5,895 bases of DNA from Desulfovibrio sp. (GCA_014804865.1 JAAUYY010000154.1:1-5895); one strand, 5' to 3'; shown: positions 1-5,895, counted from the first letter of the stretch. Program-made: numbers and translations. The notes: generated from the sequence alone by a model not told the origin.

Positions 1-358
1 GCGTAACAAGTCCCAAAGCTCCGAAGAGCGCGGTCAAAAGAGCGAGCGCCCGCGATCGCCAAAAATAGCACAGAAATGCGAGCGCGGTAAAACAGCAAAA
101 GGCGAGAACTTCCCACGAAAGAGAGGACGCGGAGAGATTAGAAAGCGCCCTATACGCTGAAAAAGGCTGCCCAAGATGACAGAGGGAAGCGATTAGCCCT
201 ACGACCGACACTCCCGCAGTCCACAGCCACGCTTGTTTCCACGCTTTATTTTCGTCCAGATCCGGCTTTATCCACATTTGCCAGCAAAGGTAAATCGCGA
301 GCCCCGCCGCGAGCTGGGTCAATACTGTAAAAAAGACGAGAGGAAATTCGAAACTCAT
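1..358 (-). CDS. DmsC-like membrane anchor subunit, partial (3' end outside window)
   Basis: The frame opens with ATG at 358-356 and stays open for 119 codons to the left edge, so the C-terminal part is missing; E. coli DmsC is about 287 aa. DmsC-family proteins anchor the catalytic dimer in the cytoplasmic membrane and oxidise menaquinol. The translation begins MSFEFPLVFFTVLTQ, close to the DmsC N-terminus. It carries the family block around residues 53-83, including CHLGQP, ALSNL and SLSWE. His61 matches DmsC His65, which is implicated in quinol binding. I see hydrophobic segments at about 3-27, 43-60, 80-100 and 103-119, the last cut by the edge. The ATG overlaps the ferredoxin stop (ATGA), and a GGAG lies 7 bases upstream, so translation is probably coupled. 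The pattern is DmsC rather than NrfD/PsrC. The family call is firm; the substrate of the complex is not. Confidence 0.9.
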   Translation of the reverse strand, partial: MSFEFPLVFFTVLTQLAAGLAIYLCWQMWIKPDLDENKAWKQAWLWTAGVSVVGLIASLCHLGQPFSAYRALSNLSASSLSWEVLAFCCFTALAFLCYFWRSRALALLTALFGALGLVT

Positions 359-912
359 GGCTTGACTCCGTACATTTCCGGTTCCCTGGGAAGGATGAAA
401 CGCGTCGAAGGATTGATTTTTTTCATAACCGGATAACCAGCCGGATACTGGACAAGCCCAGCGGCGACATAATCGTCAAGATTGATGATCTGTAGAGCGC
501 CCGTTACGCATCCGAGTACGCAGGCCGGTTGCAACCCGGCGTCCAGTCTTTCCCAGCACATACCGCATTTTTGAACTTTTCCCAAAGTCGCGCTGTATCG
601 CGGCGCCCCGTAAGGGCAAGAGCGGACGCAATTCTGACAACCGATACAGGTCTCCATATTATGAACCACGATCCCGTCTTCCCTTTGAGTATAAGACGAC
701 GTTGGACAGGCTGTTACGCAAACGGGATTTACGCAGTGATTGCAACTTAATGACAGAAAAGCGCGACCGGTATGGGGATAAATCGATTCGGCCAGAGGAT
801 AGACCTGTCGCCAGATCATTTCCGGCTCCAGATTGTAAAAATTCTTGCAGGCCATGGCGCAACCGCGACATCCTATACATTTCGATATATCAAGCAAAAA
901 GGCGTATCTCAT
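355..912 (-). CDS. DmsB/PsrB-type ferredoxin subunit with four [4Fe-4S] clusters
   Basis: This 185-aa protein is the electron-transfer subunit linking the membrane anchor to the molybdoenzyme. Sixteen cysteines form four groups: 12/15/18/22, 57/60/65/69, 89/92/95/99 and 116/119/131/135. These are the four cluster-binding motifs of the DmsB/PsrB/PhsB/NrfC family, and none is degraded. It has no signal peptide; in this family the subunit is exported by riding on the Tat signal of its catalytic partner. Its length is slightly short of E. coli DmsB, about 205 aa. It starts 2 bases after the catalytic gene's stop, with a modest AAAGG about 10 bases upstream, and its TGA overlaps the next gene's ATG. 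The C-terminal tail after residue 150 is proline-rich with no further cysteine, as is usual in the family. The role is well supported; sequence alone does not separate DmsB from PsrB-like partners, but the DmsC-type anchor downstream favours a DmsABC arrangement. Confidence 0.95.
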   Translation of the reverse strand: MRYAFLLDISKCIGCRGCAMACKNFYNLEPEMIWRQVYPLAESIYPHTGRAFLSLSCNHCVNPVCVTACPTSSYTQREDGIVVHNMETCIGCQNCVRSCPYGAPRYSATLGKVQKCGMCWERLDAGLQPACVLGCVTGALQIINLDDYVAAGLVQYPAGYPVMKKINPSTRFILPREPEMYGVKP

Positions 913-914
913 TA

Positions 915-3158
915 TTAGCCAACCTTTCGAATATCTACGAATTGATCGAGAATGGCGGCCCCGGGCGCGCCTGTCTTCATTGCTCCCATGTCCGAACGAC
1001 AGTCGTCCACGACATTCTGCACATTATATTTCAGATACGGGAACCAGGCCTCGTACATGACAAGCATATCGCGGGCCACATTGTCGCTTAATTTGGCGCG
1101 AACCTCTACTTCGCCTATCGAATTTGAAACAATCGTCCGATCTCCCTCCTCTATTCCCTTTTCCTTCGCCGTCGCCGGATGAATGAATACGAAAGGCTCC
1201 GAATAAAACGGTCGCATCCAGTCGAGATTGACAAATTGCGAATGCAATCCGTACTGAATATGCGTCGTGTATAACCTGAAGGGCGCGGTTGGCTCGCGCG
1301 GAGGCACATAAACGGGGAGAGCGTTAAAGCCGTTCTTCTCGCAAAGTTCAGATTTAAACTCGTATTTTCCCGAAGGAGTCTTGAACTTGCGATCCGGCCA
1401 CGCCGCGCTCGATTTCAGCTTCGCCTTGACAGGCCCGTTTCGCAACTCCTCCCATCCCGAAATGCCGAAATAATCGTAAATTCCCTTATTAAATTCCTTT
1501 ATCGTCCACTCCTTGACGTCGGCTTCCTCGGGGAAAGTGCAAGATCCCTTTTCCTTCGCGTTCATCGCGCGCGAGAGAGCGCAAGCGATTTCAATATCCG
1601 ACTTTGCCTCGTGCATCGGCTTGATCGCCTGCTCGTTCAAGGCTAGCCAGTAATGCCAGTAAGAAACGTTCACTGTCCATTCTTCGAATAGCGTAGTAAC
1701 GGGCAACGCAATGTCGGAATGCTGAACCGTCTCATTAAAGAATTGGTCGACGGTAACGATCAGCTCGAGCTTTTTGAACGCCTTTTCCATCTTGTTGCGA
1801 TCAAAATCCTGCGCGAAGGGATTTTTGCACGCGACCCAGAGCATTTTGATTTCCGGATCTTTCGTGTCGAGAATTTCTTGCGCGGTCTTATTGATATTGA
1901 CCGAGCGATCCCCATATTCCGAAGAACCTTCAAGCTGAAAATCAAATTCGCCTTTCGGGCCGCCCGTTCCGCGAAATCCGACCGATCCTGGCGGCTGCTT
2001 CTGGATCATGCCGTAATAACTAAATCCCCACGTCTGCAGTTGCCCATAACGCGCTCCTCCGCCTTCGAGACCGATATTTCCGCTCATCGCGGCGAAAGCG
2101 TCTATCGAGCGAACCATGGCGCCGCCGTTGGTATGCCGCTGGAGACCGTATCCTATCCAGACCGTCGCGGGAGTCGACGCGGCGAACTCTTCCGTCACCT
2201 GTCTTATCTGCTCTGCCGGTATGCCGCTAATTTCCGCCGCCCATTCGACCGTAACGTTATTTTTAAGATAATTTTCAAATTCGTCGTAGCCGTGCGAATA
2301 TTCGCGGACAAATTCTTCGTTAACAAGATTTTTATCCAGCAAATGCCGACACATTCCCAGCGCCAAAGCTCCGTCGGATCCCGGATTTGGCCGCCAGTAA
2401 ACGTCGGCCTTCGCCGCGGTCTGCGTAAAGAGCGGATCGACGACAACCAATTTCGCGCCGCGCCTTTGGGCTTCGTACAGGAACTTAACCGTATGCATCG
2501 AGCACCAGGCGGGATTGGCTCCGAACAAAATTATATAGCGCGCCTTTACGAGGTCTTCGGGATCGTTGCACCACATATCACCCATGTCGTAATTCTGCGC
2601 GTCAATTCCGGCCGGCCAACAAGGCGTCCCCACAAAACGCGTCGTGTAGCCCAGCGAAGACATCATGCCTTCGACGCTGTAATTGGTTATACCAAAGTTG
2701 CCGGAATATTTGGTTAAGCCTAGCCCGAGCAGGGATCCGTCGCGCTTTTTGCTATCGAGGATCTTGTCCGGGATCCTGTCCATGGCTTCGTCCCAGCTTA
2801 TCCTGCGCCAGTTGCCGGATCCTCGCCCGTCCTGAATCATTGGATATTTTATCCGATCCGGGCTATATACGCGCCTGGGATATTCGTAGCCCTTCACGCA
2901 TAGCGACCCTTTGGTAAAGGTCGATTGGGGCGCTCCCTCGACAAATTTCAGGATCCCGTCCCTCACATAACTGCGGATCGCGCAAGTGTCATAGCAGTTG
3001 CGCGGACAAGCGTTTTGAAACACCTCGAAAGCGGCGGGATCAAACGCTTTTCCAGCGGCGGTCGCGCGGCTCGCGAAAAGCGGCGGCAGGGAAACAGCCG
3101 CCCCAGTCGCGGCGAGGCCCTTCAAAAAACCTCGCCTTGAAAGTTTTTTTATATCCAT
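915..3158 (-). CDS. Tat-exported molybdopterin oxidoreductase catalytic subunit, DmsA-like
   Basis: This 747-aa DMSO reductase-family enzyme carries a bis-molybdopterin cofactor. Residues 7-13 (SRRGFLK) match the twin-arginine consensus, followed by a hydrophobic stretch and an Ala-rich cleavage region near 33-36, so the mature protein should be periplasmic. Cys51, Cys55, Cys59 and Cys87 (C-x3-C-x3-C-x27-C) bind the FS0 [4Fe-4S] cluster. Family blocks follow: RRVYSPDRIKYP near 95-106, ISWDEA near 120, FGANP near 212-216, and a C-terminal cofactor-binding domain from about 625. Aligned by eye with E. coli DmsA, Cys180 in GTPCWPAG falls where DmsA has its Mo-ligand serine. That suggests a Cys-ligated metal, as in PsrA, PhsA, ArrA or acetylene hydratase. 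The substrate is therefore open: a sulfur, arsenic or N-/S-oxide acceptor is possible. An AAGGAG at 3165-3170 sits 6 bases before the ATG, directly abutting the chaperone stop codon. Cytoplasmic SoeA is unlikely because of the Tat signal and short length. Confidence 0.95.
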   Translation of the reverse strand: MDIKKLSRRGFLKGLAATGAAVSLPPLFASRATAAGKAFDPAAFEVFQNACPRNCYDTCAIRSYVRDGILKFVEGAPQSTFTKGSLCVKGYEYPRRVYSPDRIKYPMIQDGRGSGNWRRISWDEAMDRIPDKILDSKKRDGSLLGLGLTKYSGNFGITNYSVEGMMSSLGYTTRFVGTPCWPAGIDAQNYDMGDMWCNDPEDLVKARYIILFGANPAWCSMHTVKFLYEAQRRGAKLVVVDPLFTQTAAKADVYWRPNPGSDGALALGMCRHLLDKNLVNEEFVREYSHGYDEFENYLKNNVTVEWAAEISGIPAEQIRQVTEEFAASTPATVWIGYGLQRHTNGGAMVRSIDAFAAMSGNIGLEGGGARYGQLQTWGFSYYGMIQKQPPGSVGFRGTGGPKGEFDFQLEGSSEYGDRSVNINKTAQEILDTKDPEIKMLWVACKNPFAQDFDRNKMEKAFKKLELIVTVDQFFNETVQHSDIALPVTTLFEEWTVNVSYWHYWLALNEQAIKPMHEAKSDIEIACALSRAMNAKEKGSCTFPEEADVKEWTIKEFNKGIYDYFGISGWEELRNGPVKAKLKSSAAWPDRKFKTPSGKYEFKSELCEKNGFNALPVYVPPREPTAPFRLYTTHIQYGLHSQFVNLDWMRPFYSEPFVFIHPATAKEKGIEEGDRTIVSNSIGEVEVRAKLSDNVARDMLVMYEAWFPYLKYNVQNVVDDCRSDMGAMKTGAPGAAILDQFVDIRKVG

Positions 3159-3170
3159 ATCTTACTCCTT
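3159..3170 (-). promoter_or_regulatory. Strong ribosome binding site of the molybdoenzyme gene, fused to the chaperone stop
   Basis: On the minus strand AAGGAG (3170-3165) lies 6 bases before the ATG at 3158-3156. Its last three bases are the final chaperone codon, and TAA (3164-3162) follows at once. A ribosome finishing the chaperone therefore stops on top of the next initiation site, which favours coupled translation of chaperone and client. Confidence 0.8.
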
Positions 3171-3725
3171 TGCCTTGACAAGCCATTCCTCGAGCTTTGT
3201 TATTACAAAATTTATGGACTTATTGTCGCTGGCCGAGCGGGCGCGTCCGGAAAATATGGGAATCCACGCGTCAAGATGCTTAATTAAATCTTCGCTCATA
3301 GCAGTTAGCCGCTCGTCGGCTCGCTCTTCGCGAAGCGCGCGCAGAATGAGCCATAATTCAAGCTCGAATGGCGCCCAGTCCTCCGGATAGCCGGCTGGCG
3401 CGGAAAGACCTAACGCCGAGCATAGACGACGAACAAAAAGCGTCGACTCGCCCATTAATCTGGGCTCCTTTTCAAGATAAACCGACGCCCAGGGCGGAGC
3501 GGCGGGAGACGCGGGACCGACAAACAAACGATTGAACTCGTACTCAAGCTCCGCGTTCGCCTCGGCTCCGTATTCGAGAAGCGTCAATGCTTCATCCAGC
3601 TCGCGACGATTTTTAGCCAGAAAGAAATCGCGCAGGCCGCGAGCGACCGCTATAGATTCGTCGTCTTTACCGATCGGCGAATCGAAGTTATCCTGACCTT
3701 TCCTATTGTCGTTTTCCCGACTCAT
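3162..3725 (-). CDS. TorD/DmsD-family cytoplasmic redox-enzyme maturation chaperone
   Basis: These all-helical proteins bind the Tat leader of a DMSO reductase-family apoenzyme and hold it in the cytoplasm until the cofactor is inserted; the partner is presumably the molybdoenzyme 3 bases downstream. From the chosen start the protein has 187 aa. It tracks E. coli DmsD closely: NRLFVGP (65-71), PPWASVYL (77-84), MGESTL (91-96) and PED (114-116). An upstream in-frame ATG gives 217 aa, but the extra N-terminus is the antisense of the neighbour's signal peptide and resembles nothing in the family, so I use 3725. The ribosome site there is weak (a GAG 7 bases upstream). Residue 117 is Trp where DmsD has His127, and residue 64 is Phe where DmsD has Trp72; both DmsD residues are implicated in leader binding. 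It is the first gene of the operon, so the chaperone would be made ahead of its client. Confidence 0.92.
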   Translation of the reverse strand: MSRENDNRKGQDNFDSPIGKDDESIAVARGLRDFFLAKNRRELDEALTLLEYGAEANAELEYEFNRLFVGPASPAAPPWASVYLEKEPRLMGESTLFVRRLCSALGLSAPAGYPEDWAPFELELWLILRALREERADERLTAMSEDLIKHLDAWIPIFSGRARSASDNKSINFVITKLEEWLVKAKE

Positions 3726-3748
3726 GGAGAAACTCGGGAGAGGAAAAT

Positions 3749-4147
3749 ATGTTAAAGAAAATTGGACTCGGAGCGCTAGCGCTTTCATTATGGCATATCT
3801 CCGCCTCGTCCGCAATATCGTCGGATCAAACTAGCGTTTTAATTCAAGAATCATGCGTTGTAGGCGAGAAAGTCGAACTCGAAATATCGACGAATACGGA
3901 GTTGCCATCCTCTTCCTTTTACCGGATCAGCATTGATTGTCCGACAAAACCGTCGGGCGCCGAAATTAGCGCGGAGACCGGTTACCCCGTTACCGATATA
4001 ATTTTCTCCGCCCCCGGCGATTACGAATGCGAAGTAGAGATCGGCTTCGTTACAAAAAGCAGTTGCGCGGGCGCACAATACACGCCAATAACGAAAAAAA
4101 CCTTCAAGATAACCGCGGCTCCAGCCGACGCTTCGGCTCGCAAATAG
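3749..4147 (+). CDS. Small secreted protein of unknown function, probably Ig-like fold
   Basis: I do not recognise this 132-aa protein as a named family. It has a standard Sec signal peptide: Lys3-Lys4, a hydrophobic core at about 5-18, and a likely cleavage after Ala22. The mature part is rich in alternating hydrophobic residues suggesting beta strands. The SAPGDYECEVEIGF stretch (87-100) followed by a closing KKTFKIT strand (116-122) resembles an Ig- or PKD-like sandwich. Cysteines 36, 64, 94 and 106 could make two periplasmic disulfides. There is no CxxCH heme motif and no lipobox. A purine-rich GGGAGAGG (3736-3743) ends 5 bases before the ATG, a good ribosome site supporting this start. 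It diverges from the chaperone operon with only 23 bp between starts and converges on the NO reductase gene. A periplasmic partner of the molybdoenzyme is possible, but only position suggests it. Confidence 0.72.
   Translation: MLKKIGLGALALSLWHISASSAISSDQTSVLIQESCVVGEKVELEISTNTELPSSSFYRISIDCPTKPSGAEISAETGYPVTDIIFSAPGDYECEVEIGFVTKSSCAGAQYTPITKKTFKITAAPADASARK
3772..3783. repeat. 12-bp perfect palindrome AGCGCTAGCGCT at the predicted operon transcription start
   Basis: AGCGCTAGCGCT reads identically on both strands. It sits just downstream of the candidate minus-strand -10 (3787-3792) and overlaps the predicted transcription start, a place where a repressor could bind. It also encodes the repeated Ala-Leu of the secreted protein's signal peptide, so coding constraint alone could create it. 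No regulator family is recognised from the sequence. Confidence 0.35.
3787..3815 (-). promoter_or_regulatory. Candidate sigma-70-type promoter for the chaperone-molybdoenzyme operon
   Basis: On the minus strand, TTGCGG (3815-3810) and CATAAT (3792-3787) are separated by 17 bases. The -10 matches the consensus at five of six positions; the -35 keeps only TTG plus spacing. The predicted start near 3780 would give a leader of about 55 bases before the ATG at 3725. The element lies inside the signal-peptide codons of the divergent secreted-protein gene, which is expected because only 23 bp separate the two genes. This is a motif match by eye and may be chance. Confidence 0.3.
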
Positions 4148-4266
4148 CGGCGGTCTCCTCGCCTTCGCGTTTTGAGCGAGTCTCCGGATCCTGCCAGAGT
4201 CCTTATCGGCCCCAGAGTTAACGCCGCCATCGCCCAATCGCGCGGAAATTGTTGAAATTTATATGG

Positions 4267-4291
4267 CGCGAACGCGAGGAGATGGTTCGCG
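4267..4291 (+). terminator. Hairpin after the secreted-protein gene, possible weak terminator
   Basis: CGCGAAC (4267-4273) and GTTCGCG (4285-4291) form a perfect 7-bp stem with an 11-base loop, about 120 bases after the stop codon of the plus-strand gene. The following AATAATCTT has few consecutive T residues, so termination efficiency is doubtful. No better plus-strand terminator is visible between 4148 and 4376. Both the role and the strand are tentative. Confidence 0.3.
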
Positions 4292-4300
4292 AATAATCTT

Positions 4301-4335
4301 GATAAAGAAAATGCCCCCGTTTAGCGAGGGCATTT
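4301..4335 (-). terminator. Intrinsic terminator of the NO reductase gene
   Basis: AAATGCCC (4309-4316) pairs perfectly with GGGCATTT (4328-4335). The stem continues inward after one mismatch with three more pairs and a short loop. Read on the minus strand, the hairpin is followed by TCTTTATC, giving a T-rich tail TTTTCTTTATC when the end of the stem is included. It begins about 42 bases after the NO reductase stop codon. Read on the plus strand, the hairpin is followed by AAGTAAAC, so it should work mainly in the minus direction. Confidence 0.8.
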
Positions 4336-4376
4336 AAGTAAACTAGCGCGGGACACGGGCGCCCCGCGTTTTTGAG

Positions 4377-5864
4377 TTAATTTTGAGGTTGCGGCGTCGC
4401 GCCTTCAGCGTTGGATTCGGCTGTCTTCTTTTGGCCATAATAGGCCTTCCAGGTCTTGCAGGCCGCGATTAGGAAGGGCAAGGCGCCGAATACGATAAAG
4501 ATCACGTCGCCTATCATGCGAAGCCAGCCAAGGAAGGACATTATCGAATCCTGGGTAAACTGAAGCGAGCGGCCATGCCAATAGCCGTTTTGCGCCACGT
4601 CGGCAAGCTGAATGAAGCCCTGGGGCATGATGCTTAAGATTATCATCAGACCAAGACCAACGTTAAAGCCCCACCAGGAAACCTTCACATACTTTTCTAT
4701 ATCTTTCCAGCTTTCGTCGGTATTCGCCTGACGAAGAACCATGGCGCAGAGCGCCAGAGCGAGCATGCCAAAAACGCCGAACATGGCCGCGTGCCCGTGG
4801 TTTGGCGTCAGATAGGTGCCAGTCTCGAAATAGCTGACTATAGGCAGATTGATCAGGAATCCCAAAACGCCGGCTCCGACGAAGTTCCAGAAGCCGACGG
4901 CCATGATGAAGCGAAGGGGCATACGGAACTTATTGGCCAAAGTCTGAACCCGCGCGTTTTCAGCAGCGCGGATAAAGCCTCCAGCCTCCATGCAGAGGAT
5001 AACGAGGGGCACAATCTCGAGCGCCGAGAAACATCCCGAAAGAGACAGATTAAAGGTAGTCATGCCGGAAAAATACCAGTGATGACCAGTGCCGATAATT
5101 CCGCCCATCAGAATCAGGATGCCATCGAGAAAGATGAGCCGCAGACCAACCTTTTTGCTGACAAAGCCTAGCTCGATAAAGATCATGGCGACCATAGCCG
5201 TGGCGAAGAGCTCGAAGAAGCCCTCCACCCAGAGATGAATGATCCAGAAACGCCAGGTGTCGACGATCGTATAATGCGTCTGTCCGTTGTAGAAGATAGC
5301 TGGCAGATAGAAAAATGGAATGCCGAAAGCCGCTATCAGAAACATTACAGTCAAGCCCTTGCTCGAGGGATTTTCAAGCGCCGGCCAAGCGTTCCTGAAA
5401 ACAATGGCGAACCATAACAAGAGACCGATAATTAATAGGTATTGCCAGATACGGCCAAGCTCGAGATACTCCCATCCCTGACTGCCTAGCCAGAAAGTGA
5501 GATTTGGCCAGAAATTGAGCTCGCCGCCCCACTCGCAGAGCAGACTGCCAAAGGAGACGACGACGAGAGCGCAGAAGAAAAGATTGGTCAGGCATTTTTC
5601 GCTTTTATACTCCTTGCCGCCCAGTATGCGGGAAAGGAATAGACCGCCGATCGCGAAGCCAGTAGCCAGCCAGAAGATCATGAGTTGCAAATGCCATGTG
5701 CGGACGAGGGAGCTTGGGAGTATCTCGCTTAAGTCAAAGCCGTAGAAATTCCCGGGATCTGCCCTGTAATGCGCCACGGCGCCGCCGACCAGGGTCTGCG
5801 CGAAAAGAAGCAGGGCGACGACTACGACAAACTTGATAAGCGCCGCCTGACTGGGCGATATCAT
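4377..5864 (-). CDS. norB: Quinol-dependent nitric oxide reductase (qNOR-type) catalytic subunit, possibly N-terminally incomplete
   Basis: This membrane heme-iron oxidase-superfamily enzyme reduces 2 NO to N2O using quinol. The 495 aa from this ATG hold about 12 hydrophobic segments. By family comparison, His58 and His358 bind heme b and His356 heme b3. His210, His261, His262 and Glu214 bind or surround FeB, in HLWVEGFFE and GTGHH; Glu283 (FSALE) is also kept. AHYRADPGNFYG (31-42) is a qNOR signature absent from cNOR NorB. Its quinol-site residues His32 and Phe40 are kept, with Asp36 replacing Glu; Asp453 matches the fourth. Intact FeB histidines argue against NO dismutase. Typical qNORs carry an N-terminal helix plus a cytochrome-c-like domain (about 760 aa total). 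Here the frame has no stop between 5864 and the edge (codons to 5894), so the start may lie outside. A local AGGG (5874-5871), 6 bases before the ATG, supports initiation here instead. Confidence 0.93.
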   Translation of the reverse strand: MISPSQAALIKFVVVVALLLFAQTLVGGAVAHYRADPGNFYGFDLSEILPSSLVRTWHLQLMIFWLATGFAIGGLFLSRILGGKEYKSEKCLTNLFFCALVVVSFGSLLCEWGGELNFWPNLTFWLGSQGWEYLELGRIWQYLLIIGLLLWFAIVFRNAWPALENPSSKGLTVMFLIAAFGIPFFYLPAIFYNGQTHYTIVDTWRFWIIHLWVEGFFELFATAMVAMIFIELGFVSKKVGLRLIFLDGILILMGGIIGTGHHWYFSGMTTFNLSLSGCFSALEIVPLVILCMEAGGFIRAAENARVQTLANKFRMPLRFIMAVGFWNFVGAGVLGFLINLPIVSYFETGTYLTPNHGHAAMFGVFGMLALALCAMVLRQANTDESWKDIEKYVKVSWWGFNVGLGLMIILSIMPQGFIQLADVAQNGYWHGRSLQFTQDSIMSFLGWLRMIGDVIFIVFGALPFLIAACKTWKAYYGQKKTAESNAEGATPQPQN

Positions 5865-5865
5865 A

Positions 5866-5887
5866 TGCGGCCCTATAATTGGCCGCA
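5866..5887. repeat. 7-bp inverted repeat immediately upstream of the NO reductase ATG
   Basis: TGCGGCC (5866-5872) and GGCCGCA (5881-5887) are perfect inverted arms around the 8-base spacer CTATAATT. On the minus strand the second arm ends two bases before the ATG and contains part of the candidate AGGG ribosome site. It could be an operator, an RNA hairpin hiding the ribosome site, or merely coding sequence if the gene starts further upstream. It does not match the NnrR/FNR (TTGAT-N4-ATCAA) or NorR (GT-N7-AC) patterns. Confidence 0.45.
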
Positions 5888-5895
5888 GGTTACAA

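Noticed and set aside
1719..2717. Long 332-codon plus-strand open frame
   Set aside because: It lies wholly antisense to the molybdoenzyme gene, whose motifs are intact throughout. Its translation is Arg/Ile-rich with no recognisable motif, as expected for a shadow frame.
915..3158. Sulfite-oxidising SoeA or a NapA-type nitrate reductase
   Set aside because: SoeA is cytoplasmic and considerably longer. NapA would be expected with periplasmic nap partners such as NapB, which are not seen. The Tat signal plus DmsB-, DmsC- and DmsD-like neighbours fit a DmsABC-type complex better.
3726..3815. N-terminal extension of the chaperone to 217 aa
   Set aside because: The extra 30 residues are antisense to the neighbour's signal peptide, have no counterpart in TorD/DmsD proteins and would overlap the divergent gene.
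3816..3829. FNR/CRP-type box near the operon promoter
   Set aside because: Only one half-site (ATCAA at 3825-3829) matches; the other half agrees at a single base, so it is not a convincing box.
3851..4237. 128-codon minus-strand open frame opposite the secreted-protein gene
   Set aside because: Its composition is Arg/Gly-rich with no signal or motif. The plus-strand frame has a good ribosome site and a clear signal peptide, so it is the better reading.
4377..5864. NO dismutase (NOD) instead of NO reductase
   Set aside because: NOD proteins, as known from Methylomirabilis, have lost an FeB histidine and quinol-site residues. Here both histidines of GTGHH are present, as are the HLWVEG histidine and most quinol-site residues.

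Overview
The window is about half G+C and looks like part of a respiratory gene cluster from a Gram-negative bacterium. A Tat-exported molybdoenzyme, a Sec-type secreted protein and quinol-linked membrane enzymes support this. The sequence does not show the genus or phylum.

Layout from left to right. Positions 358 to 3725 hold a tight minus-strand operon, read from high to low coordinates. First comes a DmsD/TorD-type chaperone (3725-3162). Next is a Tat-exported molybdopterin oxidoreductase of the DMSO reductase family (3158-915), then a four-cluster ferredoxin subunit (912-355). Last is a DmsC-type membrane anchor that starts at 358 and runs off the left edge. Gaps are 3 and 2 bases, followed by a 4-base ATGA overlap, so the genes are very probably co-transcribed and translationally coupled. 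The anchor gene has no stop inside the window and is easy to miss.

Only 23 bp from the chaperone start, a plus-strand gene (3749-4147) encodes a small secreted, probably Ig-like protein with four cysteines and no recognised family. It converges on a minus-strand nitric oxide reductase gene (4377-5864) of the quinol-dependent type, which ends at a good intrinsic terminator (4301-4335). The reductase frame stays open past its first ATG to the right edge, so its N-terminus may lie outside the window.

Inferred function: the operon builds a DmsABC-like complex. Quinol would be oxidised by the membrane anchor and electrons passed through four [4Fe-4S] clusters to a periplasmic Mo/W active site. 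The residue aligned with the DmsA molybdenum-ligand serine is Cys180, so DMSO may not be the substrate. The NO reductase would draw on the same quinol pool and reduce NO to N2O. Together they suggest anaerobic or microaerobic respiration. I see no mobile element, CRISPR array, tRNA or rRNA, and no clearly undescribed system. The points most worth pursuing are the cysteine-type DmsA, the unusual chaperone residue, the unknown secreted protein and the 5' end of the NO reductase gene.
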